Shown here one piece after another: positions 26,671 through 36,189 of a stretch of 64,000 bases of DNA. The translations under genes were made by a program, and so were the position numbers. The DNA lies in assembly GCA_028023455.1 (NCBI GenBank), contig JAQFVV010006312.1:1674001-1738000 (forward strand). Reading direction: 5' to 3'. A model generated the notes under the pieces. The model saw only the letters and a program-made list of their open reading frames with translations, searched no databases and had not been told where the DNA came from. This stretch comes from Epiperipatus broadwayi (taxonomy: Eukaryota; Onychophora; Udeonychophora; Euonychophora; Peripatidae). Numbering within the stretch: position 1 is the stretch's first letter; every line of letters starts with the position of its first letter.

Positions 26671-26944
26671 TATTAATGAAATGGATGACTGAAGAATTGT
26701 GAGTTGGAGTAATTTGAAGCCTGTCCATTAAAGTATGAAGATTGGCTATTTTAATATAAAGCTGAGCACTGATTGTATATATGTGTGGAGATAGTAATCT
26801 GGACCAATTGATGATTGCTGGTTTAGCATGAAATACGTATATTGGTGATTATTTATCTTTTCAACATGTGTATGATCAGGTGGGTCAGCAATATGAGATG
26901 GTATGGAGAGTTGAGGGTCGTGTGGAAGTCTGAGTTCGAATCCC
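26671..26944 (+). mobile_element. Hammerhead-bearing SINE-like repeat, copy A
   Basis: This matches the reverse complement of 50961-51230 over its whole length; shared landmarks include GAAGCCTGTCCATTAAAGTA and TATATATGTGTGGAGAT. It contains a minimal hammerhead motif at 26792-26852 and ends with GTTCGAATCCC (26934-26944), a good match to the pol III B box of tRNA genes. No convincing A box was seen. The B-box end is 3' of the ribozyme, which is unusual for a tRNA-headed SINE. The copy ends 109 bases before the desaturase exon at 27054 and is on the same strand. Confidence 0.75.
26792..26852 (+). ncRNA. Minimal type I hammerhead motif (mutated), copy A
   Basis: Core TTGATGA (26808-26814; consensus CTGATGA, so C3 is changed to T), helix II TGCT/AGCA, GAAA (26830-26833), and helix III ATA/TAT with a two-base CG loop. 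The predicted cleavage position is after A26841. Helix I then forms ACCAA (26803-26807) with TTGGT (26842-26846), continuing beyond a TGG bulge as TAATC/GATTA. The C3 change should abolish activity. Confidence 0.6.
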
Positions 26945-27053
26945 TTATATATTATATTATATATATGTGCAGGTGTGTGTAAGCCTGTACAGTGTACTAA
27001 TATTAATATAATTTTTAAAACTATATTAAAGTTTGTTATTTTTTATTTTCCAG

Positions 27054-27259
27054 AATGACATCATTGAATGGGCAAGAGATCATAGAGTTCATCATAAATA
27101 TTCTGAAACCAGTGCTGATCCTCATAATGCTAAACGGGGATTTTTTTTTGCACACATAGGTTGGCTATTTGTTAGAAAGCATCCAGATGTCATAAGAAAA
27201 GGGAAAGCTGTTGATTTTAGTGATCTTTATAGAGAAAAGTTACTAGTTTTTCAAAGAAG
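27054..27259 (+). CDS. Acyl-CoA delta-9 desaturase, internal exon
   Basis: Part of a stearoyl-CoA desaturase-type enzyme, a di-iron ER membrane protein that puts the delta-9 double bond into saturated acyl-CoA using cytochrome b5. The exon starts after a pyrimidine-rich acceptor (TTTTATTTTCCAG) and ends AAG|GTAATT in phase 2. It encodes about 68 residues: NDIIEWARDHRVHHKYSET, ADPHNAKRGFFFAHIGWL, VRKHPDV and EKLLVFQRR. HRVHH is the second histidine box (H-x-x-H-H), whose histidines bind iron. The next exon restores the split Arg codon and continues in frame, as in other animal desaturases. The first histidine box exon was not found in the window. It has no damage, so this looks like a working gene. 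Confidence 0.95.
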
Positions 27260-28149
27260 GTAATTTAATTTAGGCTAAATATCATAATTGTATTAATAGT
27301 ATATATTTTTTCATCTTAGAAATAAAATCTAATACAGAATGTTTAGATGTAATAATCTTAATACAGTAGTTTCATTAGATATTAAACATATATTTTAAAA
27401 AAATAAATTATTGATGTAAAACACTTCTTTGTTTTATGAAATAGCTCAAAATTTGAGATACTAGAAAAATTATGTTAAAGAAATAATAAAGACTTGAATT
27501 GTAATATCTTACAGCCTAAATATTCTAAGTGCCTTTGGTCAGACTACTTACCTTATTTTAATAAATTTTGTAAATGAATTAAAATCAGAATAAACATTAA
27601 AAAATTTATGATAATAGCTATTAAACTTACATTTTATAATATGTATCAGTGAAATGTCTTCTTATTTTAGATAAATACAAAGTTAAGATTTATTACCTCT
27701 TATATAATCATTGCAAAGCAAATCAATAAACAAAGATTTCTCAACATCTAACAATCCTTAGTTTATTTAATTAGTTAAATAGAGGAAATTTCAACATTGT
27801 GTATCATATAAATTAAAATAGTGCAGACTTGGAGTTTATCCTTACTCAAGTATGAGTATAAATAAAACGTAAGGCTTTTAAAATACAAATATCAAAAGTT
27901 TAATATCAGAATTGCATATCTTATATGGTCATTTTAGTTATACAAAAACTTTTTATAATAAATTTCACATTAGAGTTATAATTTTTTATTCAATAGTCAG
28001 CAATGGCAAACTATTTTATTACTTATCAATATATAAAATTCTTTACTTGAATGCAGATTGAAGTTACAAAGCAATTGGTTACTCTGCCAAAACAATAACA
28101 TTTAATCATCATTGATGAGAATTTACAATTGCTTATTATTCTCTTTCTC
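27260..28149 (+). other. Desaturase intron, first part
   Basis: Begins with the donor GTAATT. A+T-rich, with no recognisable element before the LINE relic that starts near 28150. Confidence 0.7.
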
Positions 28150-30950
28150 ATATTATCATCATGATCATAATTAAACAATTCAATATTTTTCAGCAATAAG
28201 GTCTCTCTGAATTAGTCCAGTTATTCTGATCTCTAACCTCACTTTTTCAAATTTCTTTGACAAATATTTTTATCCCATTCATCTATTTTACATGCAGTAT
28301 TTTATAATCCAATGTTAAACTTCAATCTCTTCTAGTTACATGTTCAGGTCAACTCCATTTCAGCCTCTTAATTTTTTTCAATGATGTCAGTAAAGTTCGA
28401 TTGTTTTCTCATTCGTACATAAGAGTTCAAGTCTTGGATTGATAAAAATATATTGACAAATCACATTATTATTTTTTCGTTTTAAGATAATGGTTATGTA
28501 TTTTTTTTTAATTTTTCTGTTGAAGGCCCTCCATCCGATTACTTTTCATTTTCACTTTTTTGAAAACCAAATTATTAGATTTTTTAGTATTTATTTTTAG
28601 ATATAGTTTCTTACTTTCATCTAATAACTTTCAAAATATTTCTTGTAACTTTAAAGTGTTATTTATGAAAACAATTGTTATCTGTAAAAAATAATTTCTA
28701 TCACTTATTATTTTTTAAACTTAGTATTTTAATTTACAAAATATTTATTATAAAAACGTTTCAAAAGTTTGGACCACACATACTTCCCTATTGTTAATAT
28801 TACTGCATAGTCTAATCACTGCGATTGCATTTTGATAAATATCTTTAAAATTTGACAATATTCTGGATATGTATTTTGGCGTTTCAAAACTTTAATCACC
28901 CAAAAATATTTATATAATCAAATGACATTTTATAATTTGTAAATTCAAACATAATGACAACTCCTATTCACTGATCCTTTTTATAACTTCTTACAATAGT
29001 TGGATGGGATCTGTTGTGATATAATCATTTCTAAATACAGTTTATGCTTTTGGTTGGTTTGAATTCAAAATTCTCTTAATAGGTCTATAATTTTTAATTT
29101 TCCTTTTTACTTTTTAAAAAAATATCATGACTACATTTTTCCAAACAATAAGTATATTTCATTATTGAACTCTTTAAACTATATTTCTGCATCTGACTTT
29201 TTTAAAAATATGTATGAATCCACTATGTCCAGGAGCTCATTTATTCATCTTAAATTTAATTGCATATTTTAATTTTTTATTTAAAACATCTGGAAGTTCA
29301 AAAGATGTTATAATTGTGGAATCTACTTTGTTTTTTTCATTTTTTATTACTATTTAATTGTTTGTAGGATTCTTCCATGTCCCTTTTTTAAGCAATAATT
29401 TTATTTATTATTTTTTTCTACTGAAACAACTTTATCTTTTAATACTAACGTTTTATACTTTTTGAGATTTTTGTTTTCTTCTAGAGTTTTTTGCTATTTC
29501 ACTTGTTTTTTCTGTTGTCATTAATTTTTTTCTTCATACCTTGCTTTGCCTCAATTGAATTTTACTGGCCAATTGCTATGTTTTTATACCCGATATTTGT
29601 GTAGCACTTTTAGTAAAGTATCACTTATAAATTTTGTTGATCTCAACCAAGTCTCATCTTAAATTTGTTAATTTTTTAAAGCAGTTTGCAAGGCTTAGTT
29701 TAAATTTATTAAGCTGTTTCTAAAGGTTATTAATATTAACTGTCAATACAACTTTTTTAATCACTTTTATCTCTCTAACTATATGTTAACACATATTTCT
29801 TATATTTCACTAACTCATAATCACTTCCTATCTTAAATCTATTAACCAGATTACAGTTTTGAAATAAGTATTTTCTTTTAGCAAAAATACAATTCAGTTC
29901 TACTGAATTTTTACTTGTTTTGATATCTGTTTTCTTAGTGTTTGTTATTTCTGAAAATTTCACAATTCTTTGTTGTCTTATTTCTGATTCCATAATCAAA
30001 TTTACCCACAGAACTTATTCTTCAATCACTTTTTAATTTCTAGTATTAAAATCTTCCACAGTCAATTTTAAAATAATGTTTCATGTGATGAAAACATTTT
30101 CTATACCATAAATTTTTTTTATTTTTTCATTACAATGAGAAATTTATTGGGGCATAAACTTAAATTATGTATATTTGGTATCTTCAATTACTTATTAATC
30201 TTGGCATTCTTATATCTGATCAATTTCCACACTGTGTTCTTTCATCTTGTATTTATAAGGAATATTATCCCACTTGGGCTTTTAATATCTGCATTTATTA
30301 TACAATACATGCCTGCTTTTCAAATCAATTGTCTCTTCATATTTTCTATTTAAAAACTTCACAATTTCCAATAATGTTTTACTCAATATTAAAAAGTTCT
30401 TTTTGCTTGTGCAGTTGTCTTTCATTTGAAAATGATCTACAGATGTTGTTGATAGCTAAATAAAAGTTCATTATTGAATATCTGTCTATATGAGTAAATA
30501 GAGATTCTTACTCCCTTCTGCTTTTGGTTGCCAAAAGCTATCTTTGAAAGATTATTATGCAGTCTACAAAAAATTCAAGTCATAATTTAGTTTTATTACA
30601 CATGATTTACACACACCAATTTATTCTGCCTTTCATATCTCAGTTTTAAAAACTATTAGATGTCTTGAGAAGAAAAGCCACGATATCTTCTTTTTTTTTT
30701 GATCTTAAATAAAATTTAATTAATAAACTCATCATATCGAATAATGCATGTTACTGATCAATCCACCCATTTTTTTTTTACCGAGTAAATAAACTCACAG
30801 TAATAACAATTGCAATGGCAAGAAAATTCTTTTTTAAGGCGTTAAAGAAAAAATAACGAATCTTTTTTCATTTAGTAGCAAATTTCGTTTTTATTTCTGA
30901 ATAAATTTCAACAGTTGTAATATTAACTTGATCTTTATTTACAAACTTAT
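28150..30950 (-). pseudogene. RTE-like LINE relic, copy 2 (in desaturase intron)
   Basis: Antisense to the desaturase gene. From right to left: a decayed upstream part similar to 23150-24100; a reverse transcriptase remnant near 28950 (MFEFTNYKMSFDY, the D-Y-x-K-A-F-D block) and 28870 (KIHIQNIVKF); and near 28420-28190 a C-terminal tail with TDIIEK, then a decayed K-R-L-K-W-x-x-x-G-H-V-x-R block and a tryptophan/arginine-rich end (VRDQNNWTNSERPYC). That tail order is typical of RTE-type and related LINE proteins. All frames are broken by stops. Ends are approximate. Confidence 0.6.
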
Positions 30951-31324
30951 AATCCACACATAAGTGTGTGCGGTTATATATGTTACATTTTGAGTAACAA
31001 GAGATCCAGTTGTGGAATGGAATATATTTCACAGTTTGATTTAAATCAATTCAAAGTATTATAAGTTCAGTGGATCCACATTTTTAAATTAGTCAAAGAA
31101 TGTTCAACAGTCATGCCCAGGTGTTATAAATTTGAAGAATTTTAATGATTGTATTAATCATTAAGTTGTACTATATATATTTTGTTTTAATAAATTCCAT
31201 GGTTATATTTTGCTTTATATATGTGTGTGTGTAATAATCAATAGAGCAAGTCATATATAATGTGACATTGCTTTTAAAAGCTTGTATTTACAAATATGTA
31301 ATATAGGGAGCAAAGCAATAGGTT

Positions 31325-31476
31325 AAACAAGCTCTTATTTAATAAGTGCGGTAAGAGAAAATATTCAAATCTCTATCTAGAATAAGCTTGAAACCAATTG
31401 GTCTGGGGATAGGAAAATTCTAAATAGAGATTTTGAATATTTTCTCTTACCGCACTTATTAAATAAGAGCTTGTTT
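31325..31476. repeat. 152-bp palindromic unit with hammerhead remnant
   Basis: Arms 31325-31384 and 31417-31476 are near-perfect reverse complements of about 60 bases (both contain CTTATTTAATAAGTGCGGTA or its complement). The centre holds GAAACCAATTGGTCTGGGGA. This resembles the second half of the hammerhead at 56690-56710 (GAAACCGGTCTGGG), but the CTGATGA half is missing. It is a small foldback element in the desaturase intron and could form a long RNA hairpin when transcribed. Confidence 0.8.
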
Positions 31477-31499
31477 GAGCTATTAATACACTCCGTGTA

Positions 31500-32246
31500 T
31501 ATATATATGTGTGTGTGTAATATCAAACACCAACAATTAAACTAGTTAATATAATAAACTAAGAACAACAATTTACAATTATATCTCTAGCCAAAATAAT
31601 TCAACATAAAATGAATATATGCAGTCTTACTTTCCCATAATTTCAATTCACTTTACAATTATTTTTAATATGAAAAAGAACTTTTAATTAAGTTAACAGT
31701 TATAGAATCATTTATTAAATAAGATTCTTTAATTTTTGTCTAGATTTCATTTTTTTCAAATACCATTAACCTGCTCTAATTTAAACCTATAGTCTGCATT
31801 TCTTTATTGACTATATAATTCATTACTCTATTTTGAGTTTAAAAGAATAAATATCTTAGCTCTGCATTTATATATTTATAAAAAATATAGGTTTTAAGAT
31901 TATCTTTGAGCAGACAAACAATTATCATCTTTGAAAAGAATGAAAATAAGAGAAACATTTTAAAATGTCTTTTAATAAAGATTTACGAGTTTGAGATTAT
32001 TAATTATTTAAAAGGTTTATAATATTAAAGGTAATTGGAATATGAGGTAGATTTATGACTAAGTAGGATAGTATATATATGTTTTGTTTACAGTATTTTT
32101 TGTATTTGAAAAGTCTACCATGGCTGAAAACTATTGATAGTAGATTTGTCATTTAATTTTGACTACTGAAATTATTTAATTGTGAATTGATGTACTTAGG
32201 TTAATATATAGATGTGAATATATATATACTTTTTTTCTTCTTTTAG
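31500..32246 (+). other. Desaturase intron, last part
   Basis: A+T-rich with a TATATATATGTGTGTGTG microsatellite near 31500. It ends in the polypyrimidine tract and AG used by the terminal exon. Confidence 0.6.
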
Positions 32247-32661
32247 GTATTATAAACCATTGGTAATTCTGTTTGTTTTCATTTTCCCAACAATCATTCC
32301 TTTTGCTTGGAATGAAAGTCTACTGAATTCATACTTTGTTGCTGTTTTACGTTGTTGCATTACATTAAATATCACTTGGCTTGTAAATAGTGCAGCTCAT
32401 ATGTGGGGTTATAGGCCATATGATTCTTCCATCAATCCTGCAGAAAATTTGCTTGTGGCTACTGGTAGTCTTGGTGAAGGATTTCATAATTATCATCACA
32501 CATTTCCTTATGATTACAAAACTAGTGAATTCAGCTGGTATTTTAATTTGACCACTCTTTTTATTGATTTTATGTCCTGGATAGGTTGGGCTTATGACAA
32601 AAAATCTGTATCTCCAAAAGCTATTTTACATCGAAAATTAAAAACAGGTGAAGGATTTTGA
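32247..32661 (+). CDS. Acyl-CoA delta-9 desaturase, terminal exon
   Basis: Starts after TTCTTCTTTTAG and completes the Arg codon begun at 27258-27259, then runs to TGA at 32659-32661 (137 further residues). YYKPLVILFVFIFPTIIPFAW and the stretch around AVLRCCITLNITWLVNSAAH are the last two membrane segments. NSAAHMWG supplies the extra Asn and His iron ligands known in this family. EGFHNYHHTFPYDY is the third histidine box (H-x-x-H-H). The C-terminal WAYDKKSVSPKAILHRKLKTG is the usual cytosolic tail, and the protein ends GEGF without a long extension. Family membership is very secure; substrate chain-length preference cannot be read from the sequence. The intron before it is 4,987 bases and contains a LINE relic and a palindrome. 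Confidence 0.97.
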
Positions 32662-33310
32662 TAAAAATTAATGATTTTGATACAAACAGCTTCACCGAAC
32701 ATGCTTGTTATATGTGCACTAAATAATTTAAAATTTTAAGTATTTTTAGAATATTTTACAATATTCAAACCTTTTCATTCCTGTGTACATTCATCTTTAT
32801 TTACTCAACTTTTTTTTTTGGCATTTGTACTTGTATGCTAGACTATTTCATCTAATTGAATAATGAATGTTTTTAAAAAATTCTAACTATATTTTTCCAA
32901 ATACATTCAACCCTAAGCAATAACACATATTAGTTTTATACTAACCTTATTTGCTCTTACTAAATACTGAGTGCATTTAGAAAACTATAAATAAAATTAA
33001 TTTTTTTAAAAAAAAATTTAACAGTCAAATAAATAATGAAAATAGTTCAACATATAACTACAAGCAAAGAGTTATCATCACAAACCTCCAAACAAATATA
33101 TTTTGTCATTGTATAATTGTTAATTATTTATTGAAAATATAGTTTCTACTTTGAATCTGTAATCATTCCAGAAATTGTTTTTTTTTGTTTTTTTTTTAAA
33201 ATCATCACTTCGTGTTTATTCTTTGGTCTGTTTTATGTATATTTTTGTTCAAATGTATTATATAAGTAAAAAAAATATTTTTTGTATGAAAACTCATTTT
33301 TAAAAATAAA
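32662..33310 (+). other. Desaturase 3' untranslated region (probable)
   Basis: Follows the stop codon. AATAAA hexamers at 32990-32995 and 33305-33310 are candidate polyadenylation signals. The true end cannot be fixed because AATAAA is common by chance in this composition. Confidence 0.4.
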
Positions 33311-35330
33311 ATTATTTTTTCCAGTATGTTTATTAGTGCATTAATTCTATTTTTTGTAGCCAGCACATTTGCTATAAAAATAAAATATAGTTAGATGCTC
33401 TGGAGGTCATGTGACCATTGGGTACCTGAATTACATCCAATTAACTAAATTTTATTACATAAAAACTATCTTTGGTTCTGGTATTGTATAAAAATAGATT
33501 GTTCTTGACTCGTGTGATGCTTAGTTTTGATGGATTACATTATTTTAACATAAGTCAAAACAATAAAAATGCAATCACATTTGAGATTTCAAGTCACATG
33601 TTAATCGCACTTGCAATAAATTGACCAAACTGATTTTTTAAAATGTTACTTTATTCAATTAAGAATCAATTCAGAATCTGTTAGTTATCACAGTACTAAA
33701 CACTTATATTATGAAAGAAAACAACACTCCATTTATACATGTGTATAAAATAAAGATTGTAAATTTGTTTTCTTCTTTTCACAAATAAATGTGATCATTG
33801 CATTGATATTTTATGATCTAAATGAATAGAATCTGATATTTATGACACTGTAATAAAATCAGAAAAGTGTGAAATAATTGGTACAATGAATACATTTCGA
33901 TGGGATGCTGAATATTTAGGACATTGATACTAATGATCTTTAAATTATGCAGCTCTTATAATACAAATTCTACAAAAAATTATAATTTAAAAAAAAAAAA
34001 TTAATAATGAGTTATGCATTGATGCCAATACATAGTGGATAATCTAAATGTAAATAGTTGAAATGATAAAATCAAAAACATTTTACGTTTAGCATTCTAC
34101 GTGACTATTTCAAATGTGATTTAGCTTTAGTATGAAAAATAGATTTCATAAATAATAAGTTTTATTTTTAAAATTGTAATGGAGTTTAAAAATTTTATAT
34201 ATCAATTTAAAAAAAATTATATATAGTGTAAATGACTTATTTTCAACAATTTACAGTTTGGCCAATCATTTTATATTAATTCACGTATTAAGTAACATGG
34301 TGAAAAATTAATTTTTTATAATCCTTAAAATAGATATATTTAAATCATATTTCTGATTACATTGTAATGAAAAAACGTTTGTTTTATGTTGTACAATTTT
34401 TTATTTTTCATAAAAGTATTTAAAATATCTTAATGAAAAGTTTATTGCTTGGAATATATTTTTAAATTTTCAATACAAAGTTCTATATTAAATGAATTTT
34501 AAATATGGTAAAGAATATGTACTAGATGAATTTTTAAAAAATTGCTCAGATGGTGGTAAAGAGGATCAGCCGATGCAGCAGTGTTGAAACATTGTCAGAG
34601 TAATATAAAAATAGATGTATAGGATATATGTGAAACAAACTTGTTTTCATTAACTTTTTAGGAAAAGGCTTAAAAAGATAAAATATTTTTTATACATAGA
34701 TAGAATATCCCTGTGTGTAATCTTATACAAAGACATTATGCAAAATTGTATGATAAATCAAGTCTTTTTTCCAATTGTCAACAATCAATTATGTGTTTAT
34801 AGATTATGAATAATGTTTTTATTTTTTTAATCAAGTTATCACATGATTTTCTCAGCTTACTTTAAATAACTGCTTTGGAAGCAGAAATATACTCTATTTA
34901 TTATAGTTTAGTGCCTAATTAACCTAAAATAACCAATAGATATTAGATTGCAGAGCCATATATAATGATTAATGATAGTTGTTAGTAGTTAGAAACTAAT
35001 TTCAGGATCTATATGATGCTCTAATATCTAGAATGTCTTAAATATTCAAACTTATTTTTACAGATTTAATTAATTTTTAACATATTATATCATATAACTT
35101 CAAAAATATCACATGACTTTTTCAATACTTTTAAGAGCAGTTCTTTTGACCCATTCCAAAGAAATGCTAGAAGGTATATTGCAGACTAGTTTCTGACTTT
35201 TTCTTTAGAGGGAGAACTAGGATTAAAGATAAAATTAGTGTACTTATATAATCTAATTACCATCTTTTATTTTTTTATAGTATTCAAGAATGTCCATAAT
35301 TACTCAAACAGTAAATGCCTCTAAGCAGGG
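33311..35330. other. No gene recognised
   Basis: A+T-rich intergenic-type sequence with many short A or T runs. No exon, RNA gene or terminal repeats seen. Confidence 0.45.
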
Positions 35331-35336
35331 TGAAAA

Positions 35337-35464
35337 GACTACATTTTTTTTTAAAAGTGTCATAGCATTGGCCGGGACATGAACCCGCAACCCGGGCAAC
35401 TGCCTGCAAGTGCAAGGCAGTCACGCTGACCTCTCAACCACCAATGCAAGACGACTACATTTTT
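35337..35464 (-). mobile_element. Retroposed tRNA-like sequence (SINE head or tRNA retropseudogene)
   Basis: On the minus strand, 35447-35365 (83 bases) starts GCATTGG and ends CCAATGC, a perfect seven-pair acceptor stem. It has a GTTG/CAGC D-arm, an A-box-like TGGTTGAGAGG and a B-box-like GGTTCATGTCC. The ends resemble tRNA-Gly, but the anticodon arm has an oversized 11-base loop, so it is unlikely to be a working tRNA. An A-rich tail follows. The insertion is flanked by a perfect 12-bp direct repeat, GACTACATTTTT, at 35337-35348 and 35453-35464, the mark of LINE-driven retroposition. Confidence 0.75.
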
Positions 35465-35839
35465 AAATTAAAGTATATGTTAAAATGTAAATTAGTTGTA
35501 TTTTTAAAGAAATGTTTGACACTTAACCAAAACAATTCAAGTGAATCAGATATGTAGACTCATATATATTCAATGTTATTCGTCTCATGGCATACATTGT
35601 AGTATAAGTGCTTACGTATATTTAAAGCTTAAAAGGAAAAGTAGAAATTAATATAGACAAAATTTGATACTTTTTTGTTATCTGGAACTATTTAATTTTT
35701 TATATTAATTTATCATCTCCGACTTCCAGTCTCCAAGTGAATTCAGCCAAATACAACTTAAAATGCAGCCATGTTCCTGTTATCGATTTCTAGAACCATC
35801 AGACTTTCATCTCAGACTAACAATTTAAGATACATATTT

Positions 35840-36183
35840 ATTTTAATGATCATAGCACAGAAACATTAACAGAAGTGATTTTAAACAATATTAAACCAGG
35901 CTTTATAATTTCTTCAGATAATTAGTGCACCTTCAAGCAGGAACCTAAAAAGACTGAATTTCAACATTTGAAAGTCAATCATCACATCAATTTTGTCAAT
36001 CCTGACACTGATGTCTGCACTCAGAGCATTAAGAGAATATGGGATTCTGCTAAATGGGAAAGAAATGACACAAAAACAACATGGCAGCATTTGAACTCAT
36101 CTTTGGTCAAATTCGTTTGGAGAGTGGAAGTCAGAGATGACAACATATTGAAATCTCATTTGGAAGTAATTAAAATTGTCTGA
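35840..36183 (+). pseudogene. Merlin/IS1016-type transposase relic
   Basis: One frame reads through the C-terminal half of an ISXO2/Merlin-like DDE transposase. It contains STETLTEVILNNIKPG, then a decayed I-x-S-D block (FIISSDN followed by an in-frame stop), then EFQHLKVNHHINFVNPDTD, CTQSIKRIWDSAK and LNSSLVKFVWRVEVRD, ending at the stop near 36181. The H-x-x-N-F-V-(D/N)-P-x-T-x-x-x-T-Q-x-I-E-x-x-W signature is specific to this family. The glutamate expected after T-Q-x-I is Lys here, so the catalytic site is lost. No terminal repeats were found. Confidence 0.75.
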
Positions 36184-36189
36184 TTTTTG

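Noticed and set aside
30135-30463. Hydrophobic + strand ORFs of 72-98 codons in the desaturase intron
   Set aside because: They are antisense shadows of the minus-strand LINE relic.
35365-35447. A functional tRNA gene
   Set aside because: The anticodon loop would be 11 bases, and the A-rich tail with target duplication indicates a retroposed copy.
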